NCBI GenBank assembly: GCA_963556695.1 | Contig: CAUWAG010000010.1 | Location: 3,162,001 to 3,226,000, forward strand | Origin: Anthostomella pinea | Lineage: Eukaryota; Ascomycota; Sordariomycetes; Xylariales; Xylariaceae | Direction of reading: 5' to 3' | DNA: 64,000 nt | Shown: piece by piece, positions 54,923 to 64,000 of the stretch | Layout: every line of letters begins with the position of its first letter | How positions within the stretch are numbered: the stretch's first letter is position 1 | Position numbers and translations under genes: made by a program | Notes under the pieces: model-generated | What the model was told of the DNA's origin: nothing | The model's database searches: none | Seen by the model: only the letters and a program-made list of their open reading frames with translations

Positions 54923-57082
54923 CTAGACAGAGGCTGTAGGAAGCAAGACCCAATGCTTGACGGACTTTCTCTTCTCATCCGGTGGCGTGACGCGGTGGGC
55001 GACGACATCTAGCGTCGCTTTCACCTGTGCTTTGGTGCAACTAGCAAACTTCTTTGCCAACATCTCTATGACGGTGGCTTTGGAGTATTCCTTACACTCG
55101 TCGCTAACCAGGGTGCTCTTAAAGTCCTCAATGTACTTGTCGGGGATGTGGTCTTTCTTGTCCTTCGTCGCCGACGATGAAGCCTCTCCAGGTACGGCAG
55201 GGGGAGGCATGAAAGCCTTGGAACCTGATGCTGACATGCCTGTGGACTTCTTAATCGGCGCCGGCCAATAGCTGCTTGAAAAAGGGTTGATCATCGAATG
55301 ATGATCAAGCGATTCTGTGATCGTGATTAGTGGGAACAAGATATGTCACGGGGACATAGTGACGACTCACCGAGCAAGAACTCGAATCGGAATTTGTAGG
55401 TTGTGGGACACGGTCCCAGCCGTTTCCGGTTCTCGTAGCATATGCCCGTACTCTTGGGCTGATTGTCGGCCTCAAACCTTGGGCGCATGACGTTTACAGC
55501 CTCCGAGTCGTCGACAAAGTCGTCCATCTCTTCATCGCCATCAACGTCCTCTTCCTCATCCTCGGCATCGTCGAGGTTTTCCCCATCTTCTTCGTCGTCT
55601 TCGACCCATTCCGCCTCCGAATCATAGTCGTAGGTCAGTGGTAAGATTCTCCCCTTGGGGTTACGGGAGAGGCGCCGCAGCTGTTTAACCGACGTAGGTG
55701 CCGTCATAGTGCCGAAATATGGTGGCCGGACATCTTCGTAGAAGGCCAGGTACTTCATTGGAATTGTGTTAAGCCGGTCCTGTGCGTCGATTTCGAGCTG
55801 TGCGTTCTGGGCCTCAGTTCTTAAACTCTGGATATCAAATGCCGTCTCGTACGGGTCCCCATGCACTCTCTCCATGGTGTTTCTGACACTCGACGGGACT
55901 ATTCCTCGTTGAGACGGGAAAGCAAGATCGAAAGTGGCTGCCGCGTTGAAGGGCTTGGGATCGAACTCGCCGCGCTCACCACGGATATACTCGTCGAGGA
56001 TATTGGACTTCGCTTGCTTGGTTTCGTCGTCCATCTGGAACGGAGCCGGTGCAACAGTCATGTCGTCCTTGACAAAAAAACTCTTGAACATGAGATCGTA
56101 GGGGGAGATGGTAGGCTTTGTCTCCTCCTCGAGTGCAGCTGGGCTCGCGTTCTCTGGCGACGGCTTGACAGGCTGGGCCTGATCAACCACCATAGCCGCG
56201 TCCTTCTTGGTAGGTGTAGAGGGCGCTTTCTTGACGAAAGAAGCCATCAGGTTCTTCTGCTTTGCCTGCAGAGCCAATTTGCGCTGAGCGGCCGCGTCCT
56301 CCTGCTGTTTCTTGCGCTTCTTGGCCTCCTTCTCAGCCTCCAACTTGGCTTTCTTTGCCTCCTTCTCGGCGTCCAACTTGGCTTTCTCGGCGGCTTTGGC
56401 GTTCTTTGCGGCCTCCTTCTCGGCGTCAAGTTTGGCCTTTTCGGCAGCCTTCGCGACCTTAGCAGCTTCTCGCTCAGCAGTCAATCTGGCCTTCTCAGTA
56501 GCAGCCGCCTCGAGTTTCAGCTTCTTCTCGACCCGCTCCTTCTCCTGTTCGGCCGTTGTAAGCTTCCGCTTCTTAGGTTGCGCGGTCTTGGCAACAGTCG
56601 CGGCAGATGCGGTGGTGACAGGCGTGGTGTTCATCGGTAGAAGAGGAGATCTAGATGGCGTTGATTGAGGTGGTGGGGAGTCCCGAGCAGGCGTGCTCGA
56701 TCCCGCATCGGTCAGTGCAGCCGGGCTGCTGCCTGGGGTTGAGTTCATCGTGATGCTGGGTACATGAGCCAACTCTGTAATTGTGTTCGGTCAGTAATCG
56801 GAGGTGCGTGAAGTTGAGAGGGGAGAGGGGAAAGTGGGAGAATAGGTAGGTTGAAAGCGGCAATGTTGAGAGTAAGAGGACTGGCTCCAGGGACTTACGA
56901 GGTTGGCGCTCGACGGCTGAGGCAGACATTTCGAGAGACTTCTGCTCCAGTGGGTTCTCCGATTGCGAGGAGTAGTCAACGGTGACCTGAAGAGCGCCGT
57001 CGCCAATGTAATCGTCGTGCGTACGCTTTCGCAGTGCGGACTCCGACTCCTGAATGTTCGGAGATACAGGGAAAAGAGGCAT
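54923..57082 (-). CDS. Chromatin assembly factor 1 large subunit (p150/Cac1/Rlf2)
   Basis: Exons 56899..57082, 55371..56774 and 54923..55314; introns 124 bp (GTAAGT, TTACTGACC, TTACAG) and 56 bp (GTGAGT, CTAATC, CACAG); 659 aa. CAF-1 deposits H3-H4 on newly replicated DNA through PCNA. Features in order: a Ser/Pro N-terminus; a KER domain of repeated EKAKLDAEKEA-type helices that binds DNA; a PIP-like segment QKNLMASFVKK for PCNA; the conserved block RPPYFGTMTAP; and the acidic ED domain (AEWVEDDEEDGENLDDAEDE) that binds histones. The C-terminal winged helix follows (YIEDFKSTLVSDECKEYSKA). The start ATG at 57082 was taken because the longer frame begins at a non-ATG codon. Three MluI cell-cycle boxes lie 384-430 bp upstream, fitting S-phase transcription. 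Confidence 0.93.
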
Positions 57083-59034
57083 CGGTGCGACCAAAACAGA
57101 GCACCAGGCTCCTTCACGATGTTGATGTACAGAATGTGGTGACGAGGAGGTGGTGTAGTTGCGAGGTGCGAGGTGCGTGGATGTGGGATGGAAGGTGGTG
57201 GAGTGAATCCAGCACGCAAATGGAAGATCAGGCCGCCAAAGGGACTCCGAGTGTGCAGGATACAGTCTCGTCGGTAATGGCAGAGAGACGACCCGTTAGT
57301 AGGAGGCAACAATGTACAAATTGGCAAGTGAGTGTGGTGCTGTGTTCAGACTGCCTCAGAAGAAGGCATCACAGTTGGGGTGGAGGAGGTGTCGTGTGTC
57401 TGAGTTGAGGTATCCAACACAGAAGCACTGAATTGAGTGCTAATGGAACTGGGGGTCCCCTAAGAACGCGTCAACTACGCGTTGCAGGGGGGACCCCCAG
57501 AGGGGACGCGTTAAGCGTGCACGCAAGAGGTCTCCAGCTCGGGAGACCCCAAATCTGCAAGAATCGAAGTCGAGAGTCGATGGCTGGACGGGACCTACAT
57601 GAAGGTGGTCAGAGCTTGAGCGGCAGAGTGTGCCACAGCCACAACGACAGCCACAAGCCACCAACCACCAGCGCCATCCCTCAGCCAATCAGAGGAGCGA
57701 ACAACGGAATGGCGTGATTCAAGCACCATCTAGTGAGTGGTCTGTGCTTTGAGATTTTCTGCCATCCCCAACCGCCTCTGGATCCAATAAATAGCTGGCT
57801 TCCCTCCCTCTCTCTCTTTTCCTTTTCCTTTCTTCTTCATACTTACCTTGGAACGAGGGGGGGAGCTCAAAATTCCCTCCCCTCAGGGCAGGAAGCCTGC
57901 ATTGCACATCGCGGCGCGGACTGCCCTGTATTATCCTTCGGGATCGTACGTTCCGCAATTTTTGCTCTCAACCTCTTTTTTCATTGTGTGCGGTGCCTTG
58001 TGCATCGCCATGAGGAAGAATTGGCCCTTCCGCTTCCCGTCCTCAGTGCTGTGGCCCCTCGTTGTTTCCTTGTCTGTTCGATCGTGATGGTTGCCGTGGT
58101 GGGAGATAACTTCGCTGAACCTGGCTCAGTACTCACCCGTGGAGCACAATATCATACATCTTGGAAGCCTGAGGTTCTACCACGATATGCACAATTCGCC
58201 GGCTCGAATTGTCACAAGAACGAGTTCGCCAACGTCTACAATTGATAGCATCTAACACGGAACTCAATATTGAACCAGTCTCGTATCTCTGAGGTCTGAA
58301 CTGCAATCCTCTGAATCGTGATGACTTGCGACTTTGCTGTGGTGTGGTTGAAGGTCGATCGCTGGCTGCTGACGATACCTTTCGAAGCTCGCAGGCCACG
58401 ACCGGGAACTGAGAGTAGTGAACCACCATTCTGCCTCCTTTGTCCTATGTAAACAGACTGATGTTGACAATATCGCGTATTTATTGGATTTGCCTGCTGG
58501 AGTCACGCAGCCAGTCCCTCGCGCATCAACGAGCCAGCCAAAGCCAGTATCATCGGGGGTACTGCCGAGCATAGTACACTATTCAAGTAGCTATTAACAT
58601 TTACATAGAACCATCCAATAAATGCATGAAGGCTCTGCTGCGCTCAATGGCAGAGTTTTCGCCGCCAGTCGAGTCCTCCGACCGCCGACAGGCATCACGT
58701 CAGCCACGGCGTGCAACATACGGAAAGGACACGCAGAAGAGCTTCGTGCGTGATATAGAAGTAGGACATCGTATTCACTGACGTCGAGCGCAAGACGGGA
58801 CGTCCTGCCACCTGCCTTTAACCCTGGCAGGACCGACACCAGCTGGCGGAGTCAGTCTTGACCCAGAGATTTTGGTGTGAGAGCTCCAACAACGAGCATC
58901 ACGAGAGACCAGAGCAGCATTAGGAACTCCATAGCGATCCATTTGGAGGGGATCATACGTATTGTCGACAGATTCTCTAGGAAGTCATCAAGCAACGACC
59001 ACATCCAACTCCTTCCAGCGAAATCCAGTGCAGA
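57083..59034. other. Divergent region between CAF-1 and mitochondrial bL34
   Basis: About 1.95 kb. It includes the CAF-1 promoter with MCB elements and inverted repeats near 57449-57548. Open frames such as 57733..58245 have no recognisable domain. Confidence 0.55.
57449..57511. promoter_or_regulatory. Cluster of three MluI cell-cycle boxes (MCB) with an inverted repeat, upstream of CAF-1
   Basis: ACGCGT occurs at 57466..57471, 57477..57482 and 57506..57511. The first two lie in the loop between perfect 12-bp inverted arms, ctgggggtcccc at 57449..57460 and its complement at 57489..57500. In fungi, ACGCGT is bound by MBF (Mbp1/Swi6-type) to drive G1/S genes, a class that includes replication and chromatin assembly factors. 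The nearest start codon on the matching strand is CAF-1 at 57082. A second small inverted repeat, ggtctcc and ggagacc, follows at 57529..57548. Confidence 0.7.
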
Positions 59035-59568
59035 ATGGCGTCGCTAGGTGCCCGAGGAGCTCTCTCGACAGCTCGCACCAGCAGCAGAATCGCGACAGCG
59101 ATCTCGAGCACACCAGTCCTCACCACTAGAAGGTACATCCCTCGACTCCTCTCAGCCCTCATCCTGACACCCGTCCATCCACCTCACCTCACCTCACCTC
59201 GCTTTGTACGCTAACACCACCCTGACAGAGCCTTCTCCTCCCTCCCACACCTCCGCCCCACGATCCTGCCCACGAGCAGCGCCGTCTTCCGCCCGTGCAA
59301 CAGCAGCAACACGCTCCTCTCCCGCCTCCCCACCACGCCTACCACCTCCTCCTCCGGCGAGATTGCGGACATCGTCCCCAAGGCGTCCATCACGGCGCAC
59401 CCGGTGTTCGGCGGCCAAATCCGCTGCGGGCCGCGGCCGACGATGGCGACGACGAGCCGGCTGGTGCGCAAGCGCAGACATGGGTTCCTGAGCCGCGTGC
59501 GCACGCGTAACGGGCGCCGCACGCTGCAGCGCCGGCGGGACAAGAACCGGTCGATCTTGTCGAACTGA
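59035..59568 (+). CDS. Mitochondrial large ribosomal subunit protein bL34
   Basis: Exons 59035..59132 and 59229..59568 with a 96-bp intron (GTACAT, CTGACAG) containing a cctca repeat; 145 aa. bL34 is a very small basic protein of the large ribosomal subunit. The last ~45 residues carry the universal bL34 signature: LVRKRRHGFLSRVRTRNGRR followed by TLQRRRDKNRSILS. The preceding ~100 residues are Ser/Thr/Arg-rich with no acidic start (ARGALSTARTSSRIATAISS), a typical mitochondrial presequence, and are removed or disordered in the mature protein. The start is the first ATG of exon 1. Identity rests on the C-terminal motif and is firm. Confidence 0.93.
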
Positions 59569-60505
59569 GTTTGGATTACGAAAGCAAGTGCGCTGCTGGG
59601 TCGTCGCGTGAGGGGTGAGGGCTGTGAGGTCTATGGGTCTGCCTGTCTGCCTATATCGCTGGTCCTGGAAACAGCGGTGGATCGTGGACCTGATCTGAGA
59701 GCGAAGTGCAAAATGATGGGAGCAGGAGCGGGCGCGGGCGAGGGAGAGGAGATCGATTCGTTGTATGATATCAAGATGCTTCCCGGGACAGAGGGAAGAG
59801 ACAAGAGACGAAGGTGGTGTATATCAAGCTTGCCCATAAACTGTACTATACACGGAAGACTCTCCCGAGTAGAGGAAATATCCCATCACCGATACGAAAG
59901 AGCTCTTACGATGCTTCACTCGATTGCGATTCTCCTCAACTGTCTGGGCTTGGACGATTAGCCAGTGATGATGATACTTTACTCTTGGCCCGTGTAGTAA
60001 CTATCATACTTGTGGGATGATATGGAAGCTTCAAAGCCCTGGATATCTAGTTGAGTACGATATCGGCCACCATACTCCTCAGTCGATCATACCGTTTAGT
60101 GGAGAGCAAGCTTCCACTGCCCCGAGACTACATATCAGTTACTTGATTCGCAGATTTTTCCACGTACCGACCTACTGGTTGGCCTGAGACGTCTGATCTT
60201 TCAACAGCTACTTCGTAGTAAACCGTACAGGCCTACAGTGTACCGGATCAGCAGGTGGATTACACGATTAAAAGTAAGACAAATCTGCAACCTACATAAA
60301 GTACGACGCGGAGAGGGAGTTGTGTGCAAGAAATATAAATTACTAATTAAGGAAATGTGTTCTCAAGACCAGAGACAGGTAATAGGTAGTAAGGTAGGTA
60401 GGTATATACGAAGCCCCCAACCGGATCCAACTCCCATCCATATCCAAGCTCGTCTCTCCCTCTTCCACATCCAAACAAGCACCCCCTCAACCAAGCCGAC
60501 CCCCC
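59569..60505. other. Convergent intergenic region
   Basis: Lies between the 3' ends of bL34 and the GH3 gene. It has a gtaggtaggtag run near 60390, but no gene was recognised. Confidence 0.55.
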
Positions 60506-63500
60506 TTAGACAGGCCCCTCAACACCACTCTCACAAGAAAGCGTATCGCTATAGCACACCGTCCCCAGCGCGTCGCTCGCCTGCCCCAGCCACACGCTGT
60601 AGCGGCCCGTGGTGCTCGGCACGACCCAGTTTTGTTGCATGACGTCCCACACGCTGACGTCCTTGCGCGTGAGCGTCAGCTCGACGGTCGCGCTCTCGCC
60701 TGCTGCTAGTGTGGCTGTCTTGGCGAAGTCGCGCAGCTGGATGATGGGCGTGTCGTAGGATATGTCCGTCGGGAATTGGACGTAGGCTTGGGCTACGGCC
60801 TTACCGGCGAAGGCGGTAGTGGCGGCGGCGGTTGTGTCGGTGGTGTTGGTATTGGCGTTGGTATTGGCGTTGGTGTTTGGCGAGCTCGAGTTCGAGTTCG
60901 ATGACGAAGCAGAGGCCGCGGCGGCTTCGTTGGTGATGGTCACGGAGATGGTGTAGGCGACGTCCCACAGCGCGGCATTACCACCACTCGCGCCGCCCGC
61001 AGCCGTCACGTCGGTGCGCTGCTCAGACGAGTAGCCCTCTGGGTAGGGATAAGTCTCCTCGCCCGCAGCGCCGATGGCGTACGCGGCGTCGGCCTCGATA
61101 TCGCTGAGCCACGAGTACAGGTAGCGCCAGATCGCAACGAAGCCGACGGGGTAGTAGGCCTCGGCGGCGGGCGGGAGGGTGGTGTTCAGGGCCGCGACGG
61201 GGGAGATAGGCTTCGGGTCGCGGGCCGGCGGCAGCGTGGAGAGCTCGGTCACGCGTGTGATGGTGGCGTTGGAGAACGAAAAGTTGGCGTAGCTGAGCCC
61301 GTGGCCGAAGGCGAAGCGCGGCTTGGTGCCCGCCTTGTTCAGGTACCGGTAGTCGATGTAGAGGCCCTCCGAGTACGTGTCCTGGATCTGCGACAAAGTC
61401 GGCGTCGATACCAAGCCCACGCTGTCGGGGTAGTCGTCCTCGGAGACCGGGATGCTGTATGGGAGGTGGCCGCTGGGCGACACCTCGCCGTAGAGGACCT
61501 CTGTCAGCGAGTCGCCGGCCTCTTGACCGGGGAGATGCGCCACGAGCACGGCTTTGACGGAGGGCAGGTCGATCCATGATTCCATGGTTATGGGCCCGAC
61601 TGTATGCACGACGACGACGACGTTGCTGTACTCCGCCGCGGCATTTTGCACCAGCGTGTCGCCGCCGTGCCATGCCGCCAAACCATCGGCATCGCGGTCT
61701 CCGTGGTTGTCTTCGACGGTGTACGAGTTCTCGCCCGAGTCCGAGTTGATGAACACAATAGCCACATCATCTTCGGTGGGCGTCTCCACACTTGGGAACG
61801 TGTCAGTATCATAGTACGTCACGTTGGTGGCCTTGCGCCGCAGCGAGCTGATGGGGTCGTCGAGGTATGGATAGTTGGCGCTGCCCGAGCCCCAGCCCAT
61901 GCCCACCAGGCCGTGGTTGCAGCTCTTGTCCGTGCACGAGTTGATACCGTTAGGGTCAGCTTGAGAGTCGGTGCCAAACACGAAGAGTGATGAAGACGTT
62001 GACAGCGGCAACATGCTCCCGTTGTTCTTCAGGAGTGTGATCGCCTCTTGTGCCACCTGCTTGGCTACCTTCCAGTGGTCATCCTGCACGTTGACGTACT
62101 GGTTGACGACGCCTATGGGAGAGACGACGGCACCTGGGTATAATGGCCCGACGGCGTCTGCCGTGTTGGACGAGAAGTTCGGAGGCGGATAGTCCTGGTC
62201 CTGGCCGAGCTGATACCAAGTGGCGACGACTCGGGTCGCCATGTCGTTCAGGCGGTCGACAGGCACGGAACCGTTCAGGACAGATCGGGTGAGCTCGTAC
62301 TGCCAGTCGCTAAGTCCGGTTAGGGGAATGTTGTTGCCAATGGTGTCTCCAGGCATCGACATGTCGAGTCCAGCTAGAGCGGAGGCGACTCCTGAAATCT
62401 GAGCTAGCCAGTCGGTCATGACCAGACCTTGGAAGCCAAGTTCCTCCTTCAAAAGACCATTGATCAAGTAGCTGTTCTGGGAGTCGGCGGATCCGTTGAC
62501 CTAGGAGACGTGTCAGAGACCAAAAGCAAGCAGTTGAGGGACACACTTACAGCAGGGTACGCTGTCATGATTGAGCCCACACCGGCATGGACACCCTCAG
62601 CGAATGGCCAGAGATACAGCTCATGCAATGTTCGGTCATCTAGGAAGTGATCAGTCATCTCCGCAGAAACGGCATGTCAGGCCAAATGTCAACTTACCGA
62701 TGTTCGAGCTGTAAGCCTGCTGCAAGAGGTTGTACATGCGGTAGAGCTCCTGTTCGTTTCCGATCAGATGCTTCAGCGTGGCGATGACACCTTGCTCCTG
62801 AGCTCCTCGAATGGTCTCAGCTCCTGCGATGGCTTGAAGCACAGGGTCCGCGCCGAACCCCTCCCAGTTTCGCCCTCCTCTGGGCTTTCTGCCGAGCGCA
62901 CCAACCACCGGACCGAGATAGAAGTTGGCGCCCTTGCCTCGGAACTCTTTGCCTATCGCGACGCCCCTCTGGTAGATGAGATCCTTATCCCATGTAGCTC
63001 CGGTCGTGATTCCCGCTGGGAAGGCGGTGATGTTGTCAGTGGTTCGAACGCCCAGTGGTCCATCTTGCAAGCATAGTTGCGGGAAGCCTAAACGAGGTAC
63101 GCTGCCGGTATTTCCAACACAGGGTCCTAGAGACATCAGGTCAGACACGATCCCTAGTCATATTGCTCGTCATACTGCTCGTCATACTGCTCGTCAAGTA
63201 TTTATTAACATACCCTAACAGGTTGTTAGCGGTCTGACTTGATAATAGTCCCCTAAAGTGAAAGAGGAAGCTCACCATATATAGACCAGTACCAGCAGTG
63301 ATGTTAACCTTCTCGGCCAAAGTCATATTCGATACCATGTCGACGGCTTTCGCATAGCTGTCACTCCACTCATCGGACCAGCCGCCGTAGGGCGCCGGAT
63401 AATACGGGGCAGCGACATAGCCATCTGGGACCGGGTCCCGGCGCTGCAGCACGGAGGCAAATGCTGATGAAGCTACTAAGAGCACAAGCGAGAGACTGCG

Positions 63501-63521
63501 GAGACCCGAGGGAAACTCCAT
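60506..63521 (-). CDS. Secreted GH3 beta-glucosidase
   Basis: Exons 63276..63521, 62698..63126, 62551..62639 and 60506..62500, about 919 aa. Hydrolyses terminal beta-glucosyl residues from cellobiose and related glycans. A signal peptide is present ([20 protein letters not shown]); an in-frame ATG at 63536 is an alternative start. GH3 landmarks: [20 protein letters not shown] followed by [34 protein letters not shown], and the nucleophile Asp in GLVMTDW. The second (Rossmann-like) domain has [14 protein letters not shown], and the C-terminal fibronectin-like domain has [20 protein letters not shown]. Introns 2 and 3 (58 and 50 bp) keep phase. Intron 1, from a GTGAGC donor after TATATG to a CTCTAG acceptor, leaves phase 0 meeting a codon lacking one base. 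The exons sum to 2759 nt, one short of a multiple of three. Either a different donor is used (for example GTCTAT a few bases upstream, in phase) or one base is missing. An Asn/Thr-rich linker insertion near the C-terminus is unusual. Confidence 0.88.
63159..63194 (+). repeat. Three 12-bp tandem repeats in GH3 intron 1
   Basis: Three copies of cata(t/c)tgctcgt in a row, inside the first intron of the GH3 gene. Confidence 0.85.
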
Positions 63522-64000
63522 GTTGATGATGACCATTATTAGAAACGAAGGTGTTGCAGGTGAGATGATTCCCAGCAGATGGAAAAACTCATATGGGGAT
63601 TATCCAGAACTTAAGCGAATGAATGAATGCTCGCGTGCAGTGGCGCGCCGTAGCTCACGCGGCGGACATGTGGACGGAGATGGAATAAGAAAGCGGCAAT
63701 GTCATAGAATCGCGACTGGCAACGGCTCATTAGGTTACATATGCAGTGGTTCACTCTGCAGAAACAAGGTACGGGGGAGATTGTGGTCCGGGGTTCTTCC
63801 CAGATCCCAAGCCTCCGTAGATACCGCAGCAGATTGCAACCACGGAGAAACAGTCTGCTAAGCTCATGGAGTCGAGCAGCAGCCAGCTGCTAGAATAGGA
63901 GAGTCGCACGAGACCATCTACTATCGATCAGGGACTCCCTATGTCTTGGACTATGTCAGCAATCTACAGTACTCGGTCATTATTCTTCCGCAGACTCCGT
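63522..64000. other. Upstream region of the GH3 beta-glucosidase
   Basis: Promoter side of the GH3 gene up to the window edge. I see no coding sequence and no carbon-control motif that I would defend. Confidence 0.5.

Noticed and set aside
55861..56640. 259-codon Leu/Ser/Phe-rich frame on the plus strand, looking like membrane segments
   Set aside because: It is the antisense image of the Lys/Glu/Ala-rich KER domain of CAF-1; Leu runs arise from complemented Lys/Glu codons.
57733..58245. 170-codon Cys/Phe-rich frame upstream of bL34
   Set aside because: No recognisable domain and low-complexity pyrimidine tracts; likely a chance frame.
63159..63194. Short regular repeats considered as a CRISPR-like array
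   Set aside because: They are contiguous 12-bp units without spacers, inside a fungal intron.

Overview
This window is nuclear DNA of a filamentous ascomycete (Pezizomycotina, probably Sordariomycetes; species not identifiable by eye). The evidence is the many short introns of about 50-160 bp with GTAAGT/GTATGT-type donors, CTAAC/CTGAC branch sites and YAG acceptors; single-copy eukaryotic housekeeping genes (SEC16, KIN17, aspartokinase, RFX factor, YOP1, an eIF4E, CAF-1 large subunit, mitochondrial bL34); fungal-type enzymes; and DNA transposons whose stop codons look like repeat-induced point mutation (RIP). Most gene models below were built by joining exons by eye and checking reading phase across every junction.

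Layout. 1.5-14.4 kb: FMN-dependent 2-hydroxyacid dehydrogenase, the very long SEC16 gene, a DAO-type FAD oxidoreductase carrying a frameshift, and KIN17, all on the minus strand. 14.8-16.6 kb: three diverged tandem repeats and a Cys/His-rich gene cut by one in-frame stop. 17.2-19.1 kb: a decayed Fot1/pogo transposon with TA target duplication and 41-bp terminal inverted repeats. 19.3-29.8 kb: FAD monooxygenase, UbiA prenyltransferase, secreted BBE-type FAD oxidase and a Pth11-like membrane protein, a possible small specialised-metabolism group. 31.1-32.2 kb: a Tc1-like transposase relic. 35.4-37.7 kb: an apparently intact Fot/pogo element that ends 144 bp before a secreted sialidase-fold enzyme gene (37.8-39.2 kb). 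40.1-48.4 kb: aspartokinase, RFX-type transcription factor and YOP1. 50.8-59.6 kb: eIF4E-family gene, CAF-1 large subunit and mitochondrial bL34. 60.5-63.5 kb: GH3 beta-glucosidase.

How parts work together. SEC16 and YOP1 both act on the early secretory pathway. CAF-1 has three MluI cell-cycle boxes in its upstream region, two of them in the loop of a perfect 12-bp inverted repeat, suggesting S-phase control. Aspartokinase has Gcn4/CPC1-like half sites upstream, and a 63-bp stop-free intron inside its regulatory ACT region. The flavoenzymes plus UbiA transferase between 19 and 30 kb could act on a prenylated aromatic, but no PKS, NRPS or terpene cyclase is present.

The clearest contrast in the window is between two transposases riddled with RIP-type stops and a third, related element with an uninterrupted spliced frame, long inverted repeats and TA duplication. 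I saw no tRNA, rRNA, CRISPR array or prokaryotic-type system.
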